This document shows, one piece after another, positions 1 through 9,038 of a stretch of 15,452 nucleotides of DNA. The position numbers and the translations under genes were made by a program. This stretch comes from Fragilaria radians (taxonomy: Eukaryota; Bacillariophyta; Fragilariophyceae; Fragilariales; Fragilariaceae), in assembly GCA_900642245.1 (NCBI GenBank), contig CAAAJI010000809.1, positions 1-15,452 on the forward strand, in the 5' to 3' direction. Position 1 is the first letter of the stretch. Each line of letters opens with the position of its first letter. The notes below the pieces were generated by a model. It had not been told where the DNA came from, did not search any database, and saw only the letters and a program-made list of their open reading frames with translations.

Positions 1-201
1 GTATTTCTCTCTCTCTTGTCGTATATATGCAACAATAGTAACAAACACAACATTTTGTGATTGTATATTATGGTTTTGCACAACCAACCAAGCCCAAAAG
101 TGTTTTTCTTTCATTCTCCTCTTTTGTTCCAGTAAATAAATCAACCATACTTGTTTACCAACATAATCTTTCCTCTCTCTCTCGCTCTCATGTCATTGTC
201 C
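1..201. other. 3' flank of the 630-aa gene, with CT tracts
   Basis: This stretch follows the stop codon of the minus-strand gene at 202-2094 and is probably its 3' UTR and flank. It contains two CT microsatellite-like tracts (about 6-17 and 171-189), which read as GA-rich in the sense direction of that gene. No AATAAA is visible on the minus strand. A short plus-strand open frame here overlaps the gene end and has no recognisable content. Confidence 0.5.
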
Positions 202-2094
202 TCAGTGAGCCCCCACACTGGGTATATATGTTGGCTGCTGCATCGCAGATAAAGTTTTAGATCCCGATTCCACATTTCCCATCCCCGACAGAATTGCAGA
301 TACATCCACATTGGAGGTACCAAAGCCTGCAGCTTGTTTGGATATAGAATTACTACTACTACTATGTGTTGTCGTCACCATCGTTGAGGATGCATCATGA
401 ATGGGCTCAATAGTTATTACTGCATTTTCCTTTTTAGATGTTTGTATACGTGAAGCCTTTTGACGAATACGAATCTGTGTACTTGTATTTTGATCTAAAT
501 GTTGTGGATTCATCTTGGATGGCATCATGAAGGATGGGAGTTTTTCATGAAAGCCACCCTGAACTCGGGCATGCTTTAGGATATAGAATTCTCTTGTCTT
601 GCGCTTTTCATTAAAGTCAACCTCCACAGCTTCAGCATCAGATGCAGCAGCTGCCAGGGCCAAGTCTCTTGCCCATGACGTATATTGCAATGACAACATT
701 CGTAATTTTTCAGCATCGACCTTATTGTACATTTTTTGTCGCCGTTGTTCATCAATGACGACACGAATCGATATCCGGACATTGGCTTGTCGTTGTCGCC
801 CTTCCTCTACAGATGCGATATGTTCCAATCCCCTTCTGGAATGACCAAAATGATGCCACCACTTATTACCGTCGGAGGAAATTTTCTTATCCTCATCGGA
901 TTTGACAATGGCAGATCGATCTGACAGATGAATTGCACGATGATTGGATCCAATCCGACTGGCCTTACTTTGCCATGCGTTGTTGCTGGAAAGCCAGACC
1001 TCACTTCCACCTTCGCACATTGCTTTGGCAATCATACGACTAGTCTTTTTGAAGTCTTCATAATCTTGCTTCTGCCACCAAATGAGGGATCTCTGAAGAT
1101 CACTCATTTCGTTTTTCGATTTCACTGCTACTACTCGAGCCATTGCAGCGAATTGGACGTGCTTCAAGACTTTTTCCGAAATTTGATATTGTTCCGGAAA
1201 CAGTGACCGCCGTCTACCATTTTCAGAATCCGACGGCTTCTGTGAGGCTAACAGGTTAGCTTTACTTTTCGACGCTACAGAACCCTTCCGAAGTATTGAC
1301 TTTAGATCACTAATCTTTGAAACGGAATCATCTTTCTTTTCCTCAGAGTCTCTTTCTCGGGGTTTAGGAGGTGATGATGATGCAGCCGTATCCAGTAGTC
1401 CACCTTTTTCGTTTGTTATCTGTGAATGAGATGCAGACTCGGGATTAGTTAGTCGTAAACGAGCCATGACTGCCGCTCTCTCGTTTCCTGTCAGTCTTTC
1501 ACCGTACAATGCACTATCTGTAGATATATCATCATCCGATTTGACACTCTCTACATCACTGAATGATGTATTGGATAACACTTCGACTGGTTTATCCTCC
1601 TCATCGCCTTCAATCCTTCGATTGGCGTCCATCCAAGGCATTAAACAACACCACCATCCGTTACTATTGTTCTTTTTTACTCCAAATTGGTGTCCTGTGT
1701 ATGGGTATGATTCATATGTCATACCATATTCTTGGTATTCTGCATAATCGACTGCAAAACCTGAATAATGACCCTGGAATGTTGTGTCCTTTGCTGAGGG
1801 AGATTTATTGGTTTTTGATGGTACTTCCTGAACAGATGATTCTTGCATATAGCGTGTTACTACAATCAATTTGTCATTATCTTCATTTGTGATCGAATAT
1901 GAATTTGACGACGATTCAGATCTTGTTTTTGCTGTCGTTGATTCGGAGTCATTTAAATTCTTATCAGCAGCTAAGGAAGATAAATTCAGAACCGAGTCAC
2001 GTGCGAAACCCAGTGACTTAAGTTCTTCCCAATAATGTTGGTCATGGAGATTCCTTCGAGATTTAATATCTTTTTGTAGAATAATTTCCAACAT
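202..2094 (-). CDS. Diatom-type conserved protein with Trp-rich central block, 630 aa
   Basis: A single long open frame. The ATG at 2094 is the first Met after an in-frame TAG about 12 codons upstream, and the stop is TGA at 204-202. Residues 1-140 are Ser/Asn/Asp-rich and probably disordered. Residues 147-160 form a short Trp/Cys patch (WWCCLMPWMDANRR). Residues 160-300 are again low complexity. The conserved core is about 305-510: KHVQFAAMARVVAV, then LIWWQKQDYEDFKKTSRMIA, a WWHHFGHSRRGLEHI segment (412-426), EEGRQRQANVRISIR, SWARDLALAAAASD and KRKTREFYILK. I recognise this core, a W-W-x3-D-Y/F-x-x-F/I-K block followed by a WxxxFGHSRRGLEH segment, as recurrent in diatom predicted proteins of unknown function. 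The C-terminus (510-630) is low complexity. KHVQF (about 311-315) fits an RVxF-type PP1 docking pattern, but that is inference. There is no signal peptide or membrane segment. The product is probably a soluble regulatory or scaffold protein. Confidence 0.85.
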   Translation of the reverse strand: MLEIILQKDIKSRRNLHDQHYWEELKSLGFARDSVLNLSSLAADKNLNDSESTTAKTRSESSSNSYSITNEDNDKLIVVTRYMQESSVQEVPSKTNKSPSAKDTTFQGHYSGFAVDYAEYQEYGMTYESYPYTGHQFGVKKNNSNGWWCCLMPWMDANRRIEGDEEDKPVEVLSNTSFSDVESVKSDDDISTDSALYGERLTGNERAAVMARLRLTNPESASHSQITNEKGGLLDTAASSSPPKPRERDSEEKKDDSVSKISDLKSILRKGSVASKSKANLLASQKPSDSENGRRRSLFPEQYQISEKVLKHVQFAAMARVVAVKSKNEMSDLQRSLIWWQKQDYEDFKKTSRMIAKAMCEGGSEVWLSSNNAWQSKASRIGSNHRAIHLSDRSAIVKSDEDKKISSDGNKWWHHFGHSRRGLEHIASVEEGRQRQANVRISIRVVIDEQRRQKMYNKVDAEKLRMLSLQYTSWARDLALAAAASDAEAVEVDFNEKRKTREFYILKHARVQGGFHEKLPSFMMPSKMNPQHLDQNTSTQIRIRQKASRIQTSKKENAVITIEPIHDASSTMVTTTHSSSSNSISKQAAGFGTSNVDVSAILSGMGNVESGSKTLSAMQQPTYIPSVGAH

Positions 2095-3227
2095 TTCTTT
2101 GATATCCTTTCCCTTGAATTTGATCTATCTTTTGCCATTTGCATAAAGTGTTAAATGATTAAGTATTGAAGGTTTCTTTAAAGGTTAGGCAATATTCAAG
2201 CGCATGTGATTCATGAACAATATACGAATTATTCTAAATTTGGACAAGGCACGTGGCATTTGATGCTGGTTGCCCAGAGACAATAATTGATTCTAAAGGA
2301 TAGGCTGATCAATAAATGTTGATGGCTGCACTAGAATAGTAATTTTTTTGGCGACAATCATTTCTTTCCAATTTCCTGGATTGATTCCTTTCAACTGGGA
2401 TGATAACTTATGAATGGTATATTTATGCTGAGTTTCAATCTCATTTGATTAAATCATTGTTTTAAAAGTGCATTTAGGAATTGTGTATCAAAATTTGTAT
2501 TTTATACGCATTCCCTTCTTTATCAACAGGTAGCGCTAGGATCAAAATTTGATTTCTGTAACAATTTCCCCATCTTTTTTCCCCTTTGAATCAATTGCAA
2601 TGCGAGGTAAGTAATGAAGTCAAATAAATTTGTATCAAAAATCTGATCTTCATGTTAGTGATCAGATAAGTGTCAAGAAAGCAGAACTTTGATCCAAAGA
2701 CTCTCACTTGTTCCTTGAATTTGTTATCTTTCATGGATGAATCTTCATCATTCTGAATTCCATTATTCATGTGGCGCTATTCTCTCTAATGCTACTTTTT
2801 TCTATCCTAGCTTCTCAAGAGGAAAACTCGATTCTAAATGGAAACAACATTCAGAACAAACACATCGGATATATGTTGGAAGTAAAATGCCATTGGAGTC
2901 TCGCTGATTCAAAGAACTTTTCGATTCCAGGATTAGGATTACCGAGCACGTTTTGTATTTTATCACATCCCTTCGGAATCTCCCTACATTATTTCTACTT
3001 CCGAATCCATCTTTTTGTACTTCCATATTTGCATTTATATTAACAACTGAAGTAAATTGCACTAAATGAAATTTTAACGTATTCGTGACTGGGAAATCTA
3101 AGATGTTTAATTAGAATATAATCGGTGCAACACACCGTACCGTGTCAATTCTCATTCGAGATTGGAGGCTAATTCCTAAATTTTTCACATAAACTAATCA
3201 CACAATTTAAAAATTTGGAGGGTGGGA
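2095..3227. other. Gene-poor interval between divergent genes
   Basis: This 1.1-kb AT-rich stretch separates the 630-aa gene (minus) from the first small paralog (plus), so it should hold both promoters. A plus-strand open frame at about 2771-3043 lacks an ATG at its 5' end. Its first ATG, near 2789, is followed by a short hydrophobic run, but it overlaps an equally open minus frame (2802-3062) and shows no family signature, so I do not call either. Around 3129-3146 there is a small CGGTGCAACACACCGTACCG motif of unknown meaning. Confidence 0.4.
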
Positions 3228-3581
3228 ATGGCCTTGAAAAGAAAATTACCTTCACCAATATCAAACACTCAGCCGAAAGAACATCAGAGCAGCAAAAAAA
3301 TCAAGGAAATCATTCTGAAACTTAGGAAAGATATGGATGTTGAAAGGAACTTCGATTTCTGCAAGCCAATCGACCACACAGGTGTGTCGTTGCCTAGTAA
3401 GAAGCGAAATCGGTTTGATCCGGCCGAGGAAGATCAGCACATAAAGAATTTCATCACAGCATTTACGGATCCTATTCTTGATGAAGCCGCTGATGAAGTG
3501 GCTGAAGAATTGGAGTGGGAACTGATATTGCAACAATGGGATGTAGAATGTGAAAATTTCCCCTGTCTCATTATCGACTGA
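3228..3581 (+). CDS. Small paralog 1 of a three-gene family, 117 aa, unknown function
   Basis: The ATG at 3228 is the only ATG start after an in-frame TAA at 3195-3197; the stop is TGA at 3579-3581. Residues 1-30 are basic (MALKRKLPSPIS, SSKKIKEI), and a second basic cluster, LPSKKRNRFDP, lies near residues 57-67; both could act as nuclear localisation signals. Residues 80-117 carry the family block TDPILDEAADEVAEELEW followed by ELILQQWDVE. This part is acidic, predicted helical and amphipathic. It shares 15 invariant positions of 32 with the copies at 7054 and 9039. The N-terminal half also aligns with the third copy (KKIKEIILK vs SKLKEIKII; NFDF vs NCDF; the KKR cluster). There is no signal peptide and no transmembrane segment. 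AATAAA signals follow at 3790 and 3842. I do not recognise the family. The paralogy makes it very likely to be a real gene. Confidence 0.8.
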   Translation: MALKRKLPSPISNTQPKEHQSSKKIKEIILKLRKDMDVERNFDFCKPIDHTGVSLPSKKRNRFDPAEEDQHIKNFITAFTDPILDEAADEVAEELEWELILQQWDVECENFPCLIID

Positions 3582-4084
3582 CTCTAGAAAAGTCTCATTG
3601 AAATCGCAATGATCAGAGAAATGTGCCCCCAACTTGAATCGTTTCTACTTGTGCGATTGACGAGATTGGAAAATCCAATATCAGAGTAAATGTTTATATG
3701 ACTGGTTTTGAGATTACCCTGTCCAGGCTCAACAAGCAATTAGATGAGACTAATATTTCAACATCAGTATTATATAATCTACTTGAAAAAATAAAGTAAA
3801 ATTTCCGATGAAAACTCGGACATTCCGTATGCAGTCTGATAAATAAAAGCTCATGACCATCTATAAGTGTAATAATATAGATTTAAACTATGACTCACGA
3901 CAAAGTTTTAGAGTATCTTTGAGATTCTTACGACTTTTTCTATTTGCTCAAGAAGATAAAATTATAAGCATCTTTGGTAAGACTGTGCTGAGCAAGCTAT
4001 CCGGCTCTTCACTTGAGTTAAGAACTTGATCTTTCACCCAGATTCATAATGACAATACAGCGTATCTGGAAATAGAACCCATGA
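3582..4084. other. 3' flank of paralog 1
   Basis: No open frame of note. AATAAA occurs at 3790-3795 and 3842-3847, about 210 and 260 bases past the stop codon of the 117-aa gene, and either could be its poly(A) signal. From about 4080 the sequence passes into integrase-derived relic. Confidence 0.4.
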
Positions 4085-4421
4085 AGTGTACTTGTCTTTT
4101 GTTGTACCACGCATCCGGGTCAACACCAGCATAGGTGATATTAAAATTCACATTAGAAAAAAAGTCATTACAGCACACTTGGTGTTTTGCCGCGATTTGT
4201 GACTATGTCGAAAACGTGACGTGGATTGGGTGGCATGCAGAAATAACTACTTGCTGCAAAAGATTCACAGCAACAAGGAAATGAAAATATTTCGTGATTA
4301 TAGAATAGGTGACAAAGCCCCAGCCAAAGTCTCAGTTGTCAAGGAAAAACTAGACATCCCACGTGATGCAGAAATTGAAATTAAGGAAACCCCAAAAATA
4401 GTTCCATTTTCATCTAGGTAG
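4085..4421 (+). pseudogene. Ty3/gypsy integrase relic (zinc finger plus C-terminal domain)
   Basis: Read across frames, 4105-4140 resembles the HHCC zinc-binding start of a retroviral-type integrase: YH followed by HPGQ (4112-4123) in one frame and GSTPA in another. Next come LEKKSLQHTW and DYVENVT in the first frame, matching the usual t-E-x-T-l-x-q-h-x-x-W ... V-e-x-V pattern before the CC pair. A separate open frame (4221-4421) then gives SNKEMKIFRDYRIGDKA, KVSVVKEKLDIPRD and EIEIKE, which matches the C-terminal integrase pattern (N..r..hdYk.GDkvl ... KL..pr.GP...). The whole DDE catalytic core is missing between the two parts, and stops and frameshifts break the rest. The 66-aa open frame is therefore a transposon remnant, not a gene. 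Confidence 0.6.
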
Positions 4422-4785
4422 CTATACTATATGTGCAAAGCAGAATCATACTGAAATAAGCAGTTTTTATTTCAATATTGCCTTGATTCATACATGGACA
4501 ACTAAATAGTACACTAATCTAGTGATTTCAGTTGCATGTGCAATTAGTAAGTCATATGATAACTTTATTCAGAATACTCTCTTCTCTATGCGTGACACTC
4601 CATTTATCATTGTAACCTGCTTGTCATGGAGCATAACTTTCTCACTTTCATTTCATGATGGAATACAAATTCTGTCCTTTTCCCAAACATCCATCACCAT
4701 ATGGCATACCTTGACGTAAGAAGATAGTACTTAATATCTATGTGAATAAGCAATATTCTAGTCTATGAATTTAATTTTACTTCAT
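4422..4785. other. Interval between integrase relic and LTR-like repeat
   Basis: AT-rich sequence with no coding signature. It may hold the degenerate 3' end of the element whose integrase relic lies just upstream. A plus-strand open frame at about 4522-4719 starts on a non-ATG codon and shows no homology signal that I can see. Confidence 0.35.
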
Positions 4786-4797
4786 GAGATGTATTTT

Positions 4798-4856
4798 TGT
4801 ATCGGTATCAGAAATGGTCCTTATTTATATTACAAGGAAGCATAGAGAATAAGGAT
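4798..4856 (+). repeat. LTR-like direct repeat, upstream copy
   Basis: These 59 bases align without gaps to 6398-6456: I count 38 identical positions, and many differences are transitions. Both copies start with TGT followed by CGGTA, and both end in AGAGAATAAGGAT or GGAGAATAAGGAT. Similarity extends a few bases upstream (GTATTT). The position about 350-400 bases before the gag relic fits a 5' LTR. The true LTR ends are not visible. Confidence 0.5.
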
Positions 4857-5149
4857 GTTACCGTTCAGTAACAATTTAACTTTCCGTTTTATTCCACCCA
4901 CAAATTTGGATGTCAATTTTTCTTTACATGAATTGAAGATAGAAAAAGACAAAAAACATAATTATAGGAACCCTTTAAAATAGAATACATTTTTGCGTTG
5001 TGTCTATTTTTCCCTCAACGAGGGCGCTCATACTTTGTTGAGCTATGAAGAAATCTGAACATTGACATTGTGTAAGATTTAAGAATTTGGCAACAGTTTG
5101 CCTACTTCTGAGCGTGACCCTCCACCCGCTCAATGTGTGTCCAAGATGA

Positions 5150-5505
5150 GGCAGGCATAGGGTGCAGTGTGGTATACAAGGATGGAGCACATCAAGTTGG
5201 AGTTCTTCATGGATCCCGGTAGCTCAAAGTCCCAAGAAGTGGGCCCGACACTTTTGTATCTTCCTGGATGGGTGCCCAGAGGACTGACTCAAGTGGCTGA
5301 TGGCTTTCTGTGAGATTGAGAATCTGATGACACTGGAGAAACATGCAAACAAGACCAAGACGTTACTAATTTTGTTGAAGGGTTACGCATGTCATATTTT
5401 GAGCTTCAAATGCAGCAAAACAAATTCTTTGCAACTAAACTGAGTATCTGGGTTATTGGATTACCACAGAAGGTATACAGTCAATATACAATAAGATTTA
5501 AGCCT
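5150..5505 (+). pseudogene. Ty3/gypsy gag relic
   Basis: In one frame 5228-5380 reads SPKKWARHFCIFLDGCPED, stop (5285-5287), LKWLMAFCEIENLMTLEKHA and TKTLLILLKG. This is the gag (capsid) pattern of diatom-type gypsy elements: a LDG.PEDwLKW box, then EIE.LMPL, then TLLKG. A one-base frame change near 5378-5383 continues the alignment as MSYFEL and SIWVIGLPQKVYSQYTI, which corresponds to the conserved ELvir.iGLeyiPk...Q.Y. segment. The spacer between these two segments is shortened. With a stop and a frameshift, the gene is inactive. Confidence 0.6.
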
Positions 5506-5529
5506 TTCTTAATCCAAAAACCAGAAAGA

Positions 5530-5910
5530 TTCATTTGTATAGCTAATTACTATTGCTAGATGTGGTTTGCATGAGTGAGCAAGTAAAGCCAAGATTTGAA
5601 TCTTGTTCAACCATAAACATGCTTTTGAAAAATTAAGAAAGTAATTGGAATTAAGGTACTTTCATCCTACCCAGATTTCAGGAAACCTTTTCAATTTTAT
5701 ATCAATGCAGCTGATCATCAGCTGAGTGCGGTAATTATGCTGGATAACAAGCCCACTTAACACAACCCAAAGTCAACAATATCCAACCACTGAACGAAGT
5801 TTCTATCAACAATGAAAGCCTACAAAGAATACAAAGTATCCTGTTAAATTCTCCCATGCAAGAAATACGTCGTAGCAGATGCATTATCCCGCATTGACGT
5901 TGATGATCTG
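5530..5910 (+). pseudogene. Ty3/gypsy RT-RNase H relic
   Basis: 5530-5565 reads FICIANYYC, stop, MW, matching the F.G..NYYRDMW segment that ends the reverse transcriptase thumb. HAFEKLRK at about 5618-5641 matches the AFexiK motif before RNase H. From 5656 VLSSYPDFRKPFQFYINAAD and QLSAVI match the start of RNase H, but the first catalytic Asp (TDAS in active enzymes) is Asn at 5704-5706. QYPTTER (5777-5797, another frame) corresponds to the QxNYxTTEkE box. VADALSRIDVDD at 5872-5907 is the RNase H end. The central part of RNase H between these last two boxes is deleted, and in-frame stops occur, so it is non-functional. Confidence 0.7.
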
Positions 5911-6385
5911 AAAATTCAAGAAGAGAAAGCATTATCACATCTCGCTGAATCAGAACGCAATAACATCAGATTCCCAATTCATACTGTCTTGATCTTCAAA
6001 GAGCAGAAAAATAAGCAGCACCTGTCATAAAACACTGCAGTCAACACCATGCCAGCTAGGGTTTGGTAGAGCTATGATTCACACTGTTGCCTTTAAGACA
6101 AATTGGAAACAAATCCAACAGAGACAGCAGGGAAAGGATGGAAACAAAGTGTTAATTAAACACCTAGAATTCTCAGGAAATTCCCAACGTCTCGTTATGA
6201 ACCATATCTTACAACGAGTGTGTATAAGAATGGAAAAATTCAAATCTATTACGAAATTGTATTTGCGAGGGTACACATCCTCCAAATCTCTCCATCCTGG
6301 TTAAGAATGATCTTGGAGGCAAATGACTTTGTCTATACAAAAGGGAATAAGCAATAATCAGGTTACAAATAAGTTTATGGGATAT
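5911..6385 (+). pseudogene. Degenerate sequence downstream of RNase H
   Basis: The frame of VADALSR continues through LKIQEEKALSHLAESE and HTVLIFKEQ to a stop near 6030, consistent with the linker between RNase H and integrase in gypsy elements. Further on, the open stretch 6074-6304 is interrupted in alternative frames. It ends without a clear HHCC or DDE motif. I treat it as pol-derived debris and not as an independent gene. Confidence 0.4.
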
Positions 6386-6397
6386 AGGTAGTATTTG

Positions 6398-6456
6398 TGT
6401 CCCGGTACTGGAGACGTCTCTTGTTGTTAGTTCAGGTAGATATGGAGAATAAGGAT
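6398..6456 (+). repeat. LTR-like direct repeat, downstream copy
   Basis: Partner of 4798-4856 in the same orientation, with starts 1600 bases apart. It contains a perfect 10-base palindrome, GAGACGTCTC (6411-6420), just after CCCGGTAC, which the upstream copy has lost. Its position after the pol debris fits a 3' LTR. Confidence 0.5.
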
Positions 6457-6460
6457 ATCG

Positions 6461-7053
6461 TGTGTGTTCACACTTTTGTGTAGACGTATAGTGCAACTCA
6501 TGAATTTATAGATGATACAGATACAAACTCTTAACAATTGCTTCAAGATTTTTGTTTTGAAGCTGACAGCACTCTACATTACAGGAATACTACCTTATTA
6601 TGTGCTACTATTAATACTTATAGTTAACTTTATTTTATACTTCCAAATTTGTCACCTTGTCAAGTCACCTTCACAATAAAGTTGTGTAAAGTTTCCATTA
6701 GAATTATGGATTATTTTTTGTTTTTCTTTCGTCAGTGAACTCCCTGACGCAAAAAGTAATATTCCTTAAGGAGTAAGTAAGTGGATTCCAAACACTTTCC
6801 TCTCCTTGAACAGACTTTGGAAAATTCGATTCGATCACGACGTTTCACCCAAGATATTTTCATTACATATATCTGTAAAAAAATTATTAAGCCCACCGAG
6901 ATTCTTGGCATGATGGATTTTTTTATCGCATATATATATTCGTATTTTTTCTAGTTCTAGTGTATATTTAATTTACATAGTTAGAATAACCAGACCATCT
7001 TTCCAAACCAAAAAAGGGAAACAAATCTTATCACAAAAAATATTTATTGAACG
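6461..7053. other. Upstream region of paralog 2
   Basis: AT-rich and without a supported gene. A TATATATAT run at 6931-6939 lies about 115 bases before the ATG at 7054 and might be a TATA-like or simple-repeat element. AATAAA occurs at 6675-6680 on the plus strand, perhaps a remnant of the transposon 3' end. I see nothing else in it. Confidence 0.35.
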
Positions 7054-7365
7054 ATGGCTAATGTACAACCTCCAGAGCTTGGAGTCAATTTGTTAAAAAT
7101 CAAAGACTATCACAAAGAAGGCTTAGCTCTAGAAAAACACGCCGAGAAATTGTATGATGATGAACACAAGCATTTATCTATCGTGAAGAATCGAAGAGAC
7201 GTCGAGAATGGTATTGACGATGAGTTCAAGGAAGAGTGCAGAGCACTTACAGATCCCATTCTAGATGAAGTTTCAAAGGAAGTGGCTGAAGAAATAGACT
7301 GGGCACTGGTATTGGAACGATGGAATGTAGAGTCTGAAAATATGTCTTACCTGATCTTCACATGA
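7054..7365 (+). CDS. Small paralog 2 of a three-gene family, 103 aa, unknown function
   Basis: The start is well fixed: an in-frame TGA at 7048-7050 lies two codons before the ATG, which has A at -3 and G at +4. The stop is TGA at 7363-7365. Residues 1-60 are rich in Lys, Glu and His (AEKLYDDEHKH, VKNRRDVENG). Residues 66-103 hold the family block TDPILDEVSKEVAEEIDW, then ALVLERWNVESEN and a hydrophobic tail, SYLIFT, like the PCLIID tail of paralog 1. The stretch before the block (KNRRDVEN...ECRALTDP) aligns with KKRKDNEG...ICRVFSDP of paralog 3. This is the shortest member and it lacks the KRKLPSP-type N-terminus. No domain is recognised. AATAAA follows at 7857, rather far away. The decayed retrotransposon ends about 600 bases upstream. 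Confidence 0.8.
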   Translation: MANVQPPELGVNLLKIKDYHKEGLALEKHAEKLYDDEHKHLSIVKNRRDVENGIDDEFKEECRALTDPILDEVSKEVAEEIDWALVLERWNVESENMSYLIFT

Positions 7366-8720
7366 GCCCATGGTGAAGTTTCGTGGGTTAAACGCTTTCA
7401 ATAGAAAAGCTGTGTCATCCGTTGATTCATTTGAAAATTTATGGGGATGATGAAAATGGAATAATTCGAATTCACGTGTCACTTACGCTGACTATTTTCG
7501 TAGAAAAATGATGTTTTGGGCCTTCCCGTGATGACCACAAAGATGTTGCGTATATTTAAAGCAGACTTCCTGGAATTAATAGTAACAATTAGTCAAGCTT
7601 ATTTAATGTGATCATAGAATCATGTATTGAACTAAAATAGCAATGATGTACTGTGTATAAGATGCGTGTAAAATAGTTTCTAATCCACATACCATCCACC
7701 GATTCTAGCTGACAGGGGACGAAAAGTAAAAGTATGATCATAAATCTCATTCATTAAAGTAGCATTGAGTTTCAGCCGACTGGGATAGATTTAATGTCTT
7801 GTACTGTTTTAGCCTTAGCAAGATAGATTTTAAGAAAGTAAAGTTACATGATTCAGAATAAAACATCGAATAGGGAGCACTGGAATTGTCGTTCTATACC
7901 TTGCTCTACGCTTCTTTGGAACAACAATTGATCTTCGTTAAGAGTTTGCTATTGTCCTGAACTTGGAAAATTGTGTGTTTGATGATAAATTGATGCTCCT
8001 CATACCATTATATCCAACGTATAAAACTAAATCTACTTCCAATTACTTTTGAGATTCTTCATGTATAAATAAGGGCGAAAACTGAAAAGGTTAACATTCA
8101 AAACGCAATTACATTTCTCAATGGCAAATACTGATCGATGTACTATGGTGATGACTCCAGTTTTGTTTTTACAGATTTAAAAATTAAACACATTTTTAAT
8201 GCAGTCCTCAAAATAAAAAGTTTACTTCGGTCATCAAATAAGGAAAAATCACTCATCTTTCACTCAGAAAAATGGGTAACCATGCTTTCAATTAAGTGAT
8301 TTACATGATATCGCACTATCTGGTTTCATTTTAAGCGAGTTCCCATTAAAGTGAAAGAACGCTTTTATATATTGTACTTGATCCTGTCATGAATTGCCCA
8401 GACAGGCTAAGAATACTCTTTTGACAATTTTTTATTTGTTATTAATACATGTATGTGTATATATAAATATTCAAATTATTAACTTGATATGACAATTAAC
8501 ATTATGAATCACTTTACTAATAGGGGGACTACTATCTATTGGTTATGATAAGCAACACTTAAACAAACTGATGAAATGTGCGATTTACTTTCCTTTTCAC
8601 ATATTATTGTCATCTTTTGACTGCAATAGAAGAGAGAATAATACCATGATATAGAAACTTGACACATAGATTTTAGGTATTCTCTCTCAAGGTAACTCTA
8701 ATGTATGCGATCAGTAATGA
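7366..8720. other. Intergenic, no supported gene
   Basis: About 1.35 kb of AT-rich sequence. Short open stretches exist in all frames but none carries a recognisable motif. AATAAA lies at 7857-7862. A weak resemblance (aaagtatgat... ctcattcatt) between about 7725-7755 and 9522-9555 could be a remnant of a shared 3' flank of paralogs 2 and 3, but it is too short to claim. Confidence 0.35.
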
Positions 8721-9000
8721 ATGTGCAGAATTTCAACATTTGAGCAAAGAATATTGCTAATGTGCCGTAAAACAAAATTGACGTCAGATTTTTGTCACTT
8801 ATCAAATACCTTCAATATGTCCCCACTCTGTCATCAAGTTGGCGACATAGTCACTTTCATGTTTATTTCCCTAGTAATTTCCAAATGTCTGAAAGCAATA
8901 ATCAAATCTCTTCGTGTGTCTCGAGTGGGCAAAAAGTACTATAGAAATCTGATGTTTTTGACTCATCATTTATCAGAATTTTTCATAGATATTGGAATCA

Positions 9001-9024
9001 ATATTCTTCTTATTTTTCTTTCAG
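9001..9024 (+). promoter_or_regulatory. Possible 3' splice site before paralog 3
   Basis: A pyrimidine-rich run ends in TTTCTTTCAG just before ATCGGG and 15 bases before the ATG at 9039, as expected for a eukaryotic intron acceptor. If it is used, the first exon would be non-coding or would add a short leader. I cannot fix a donor; GTACTA near 8935 is one candidate. Confidence 0.35.
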
Positions 9025-9038
9025 ATCGGGAATCAATA

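Larger units (their letters stand above)
4786..6460 (+). mobile_element. Decayed, internally deleted Ty3/gypsy retrotransposon
   Basis: Two diverged direct repeats (4798-4856 and 6398-6456) bracket, in the correct order and on the same strand, a gag relic (about 5150-5505), the RT/RNase H junction (5530-5565), RNase H pieces (5656-5910) and post-RNase H sequence. Ty3/gypsy rather than Ty1/copia is indicated by the VADALSR end of RNase H at 5872-5892 and by the F.....NYY..MW junction. The remnant is about 1.7 kb, where an intact element would be about 5 kb. Protease, most of RT and integrase are missing, and every block carries stops or frame changes. It is clearly dead. Confidence 0.65.

Noticed and set aside
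2771..3062. Overlapping open frames on both strands (90 and 86 aa), one with a signal-peptide-like start
   Set aside because: The plus frame has no ATG at its start, the two frames exclude one another, and neither shows a motif or paralog.
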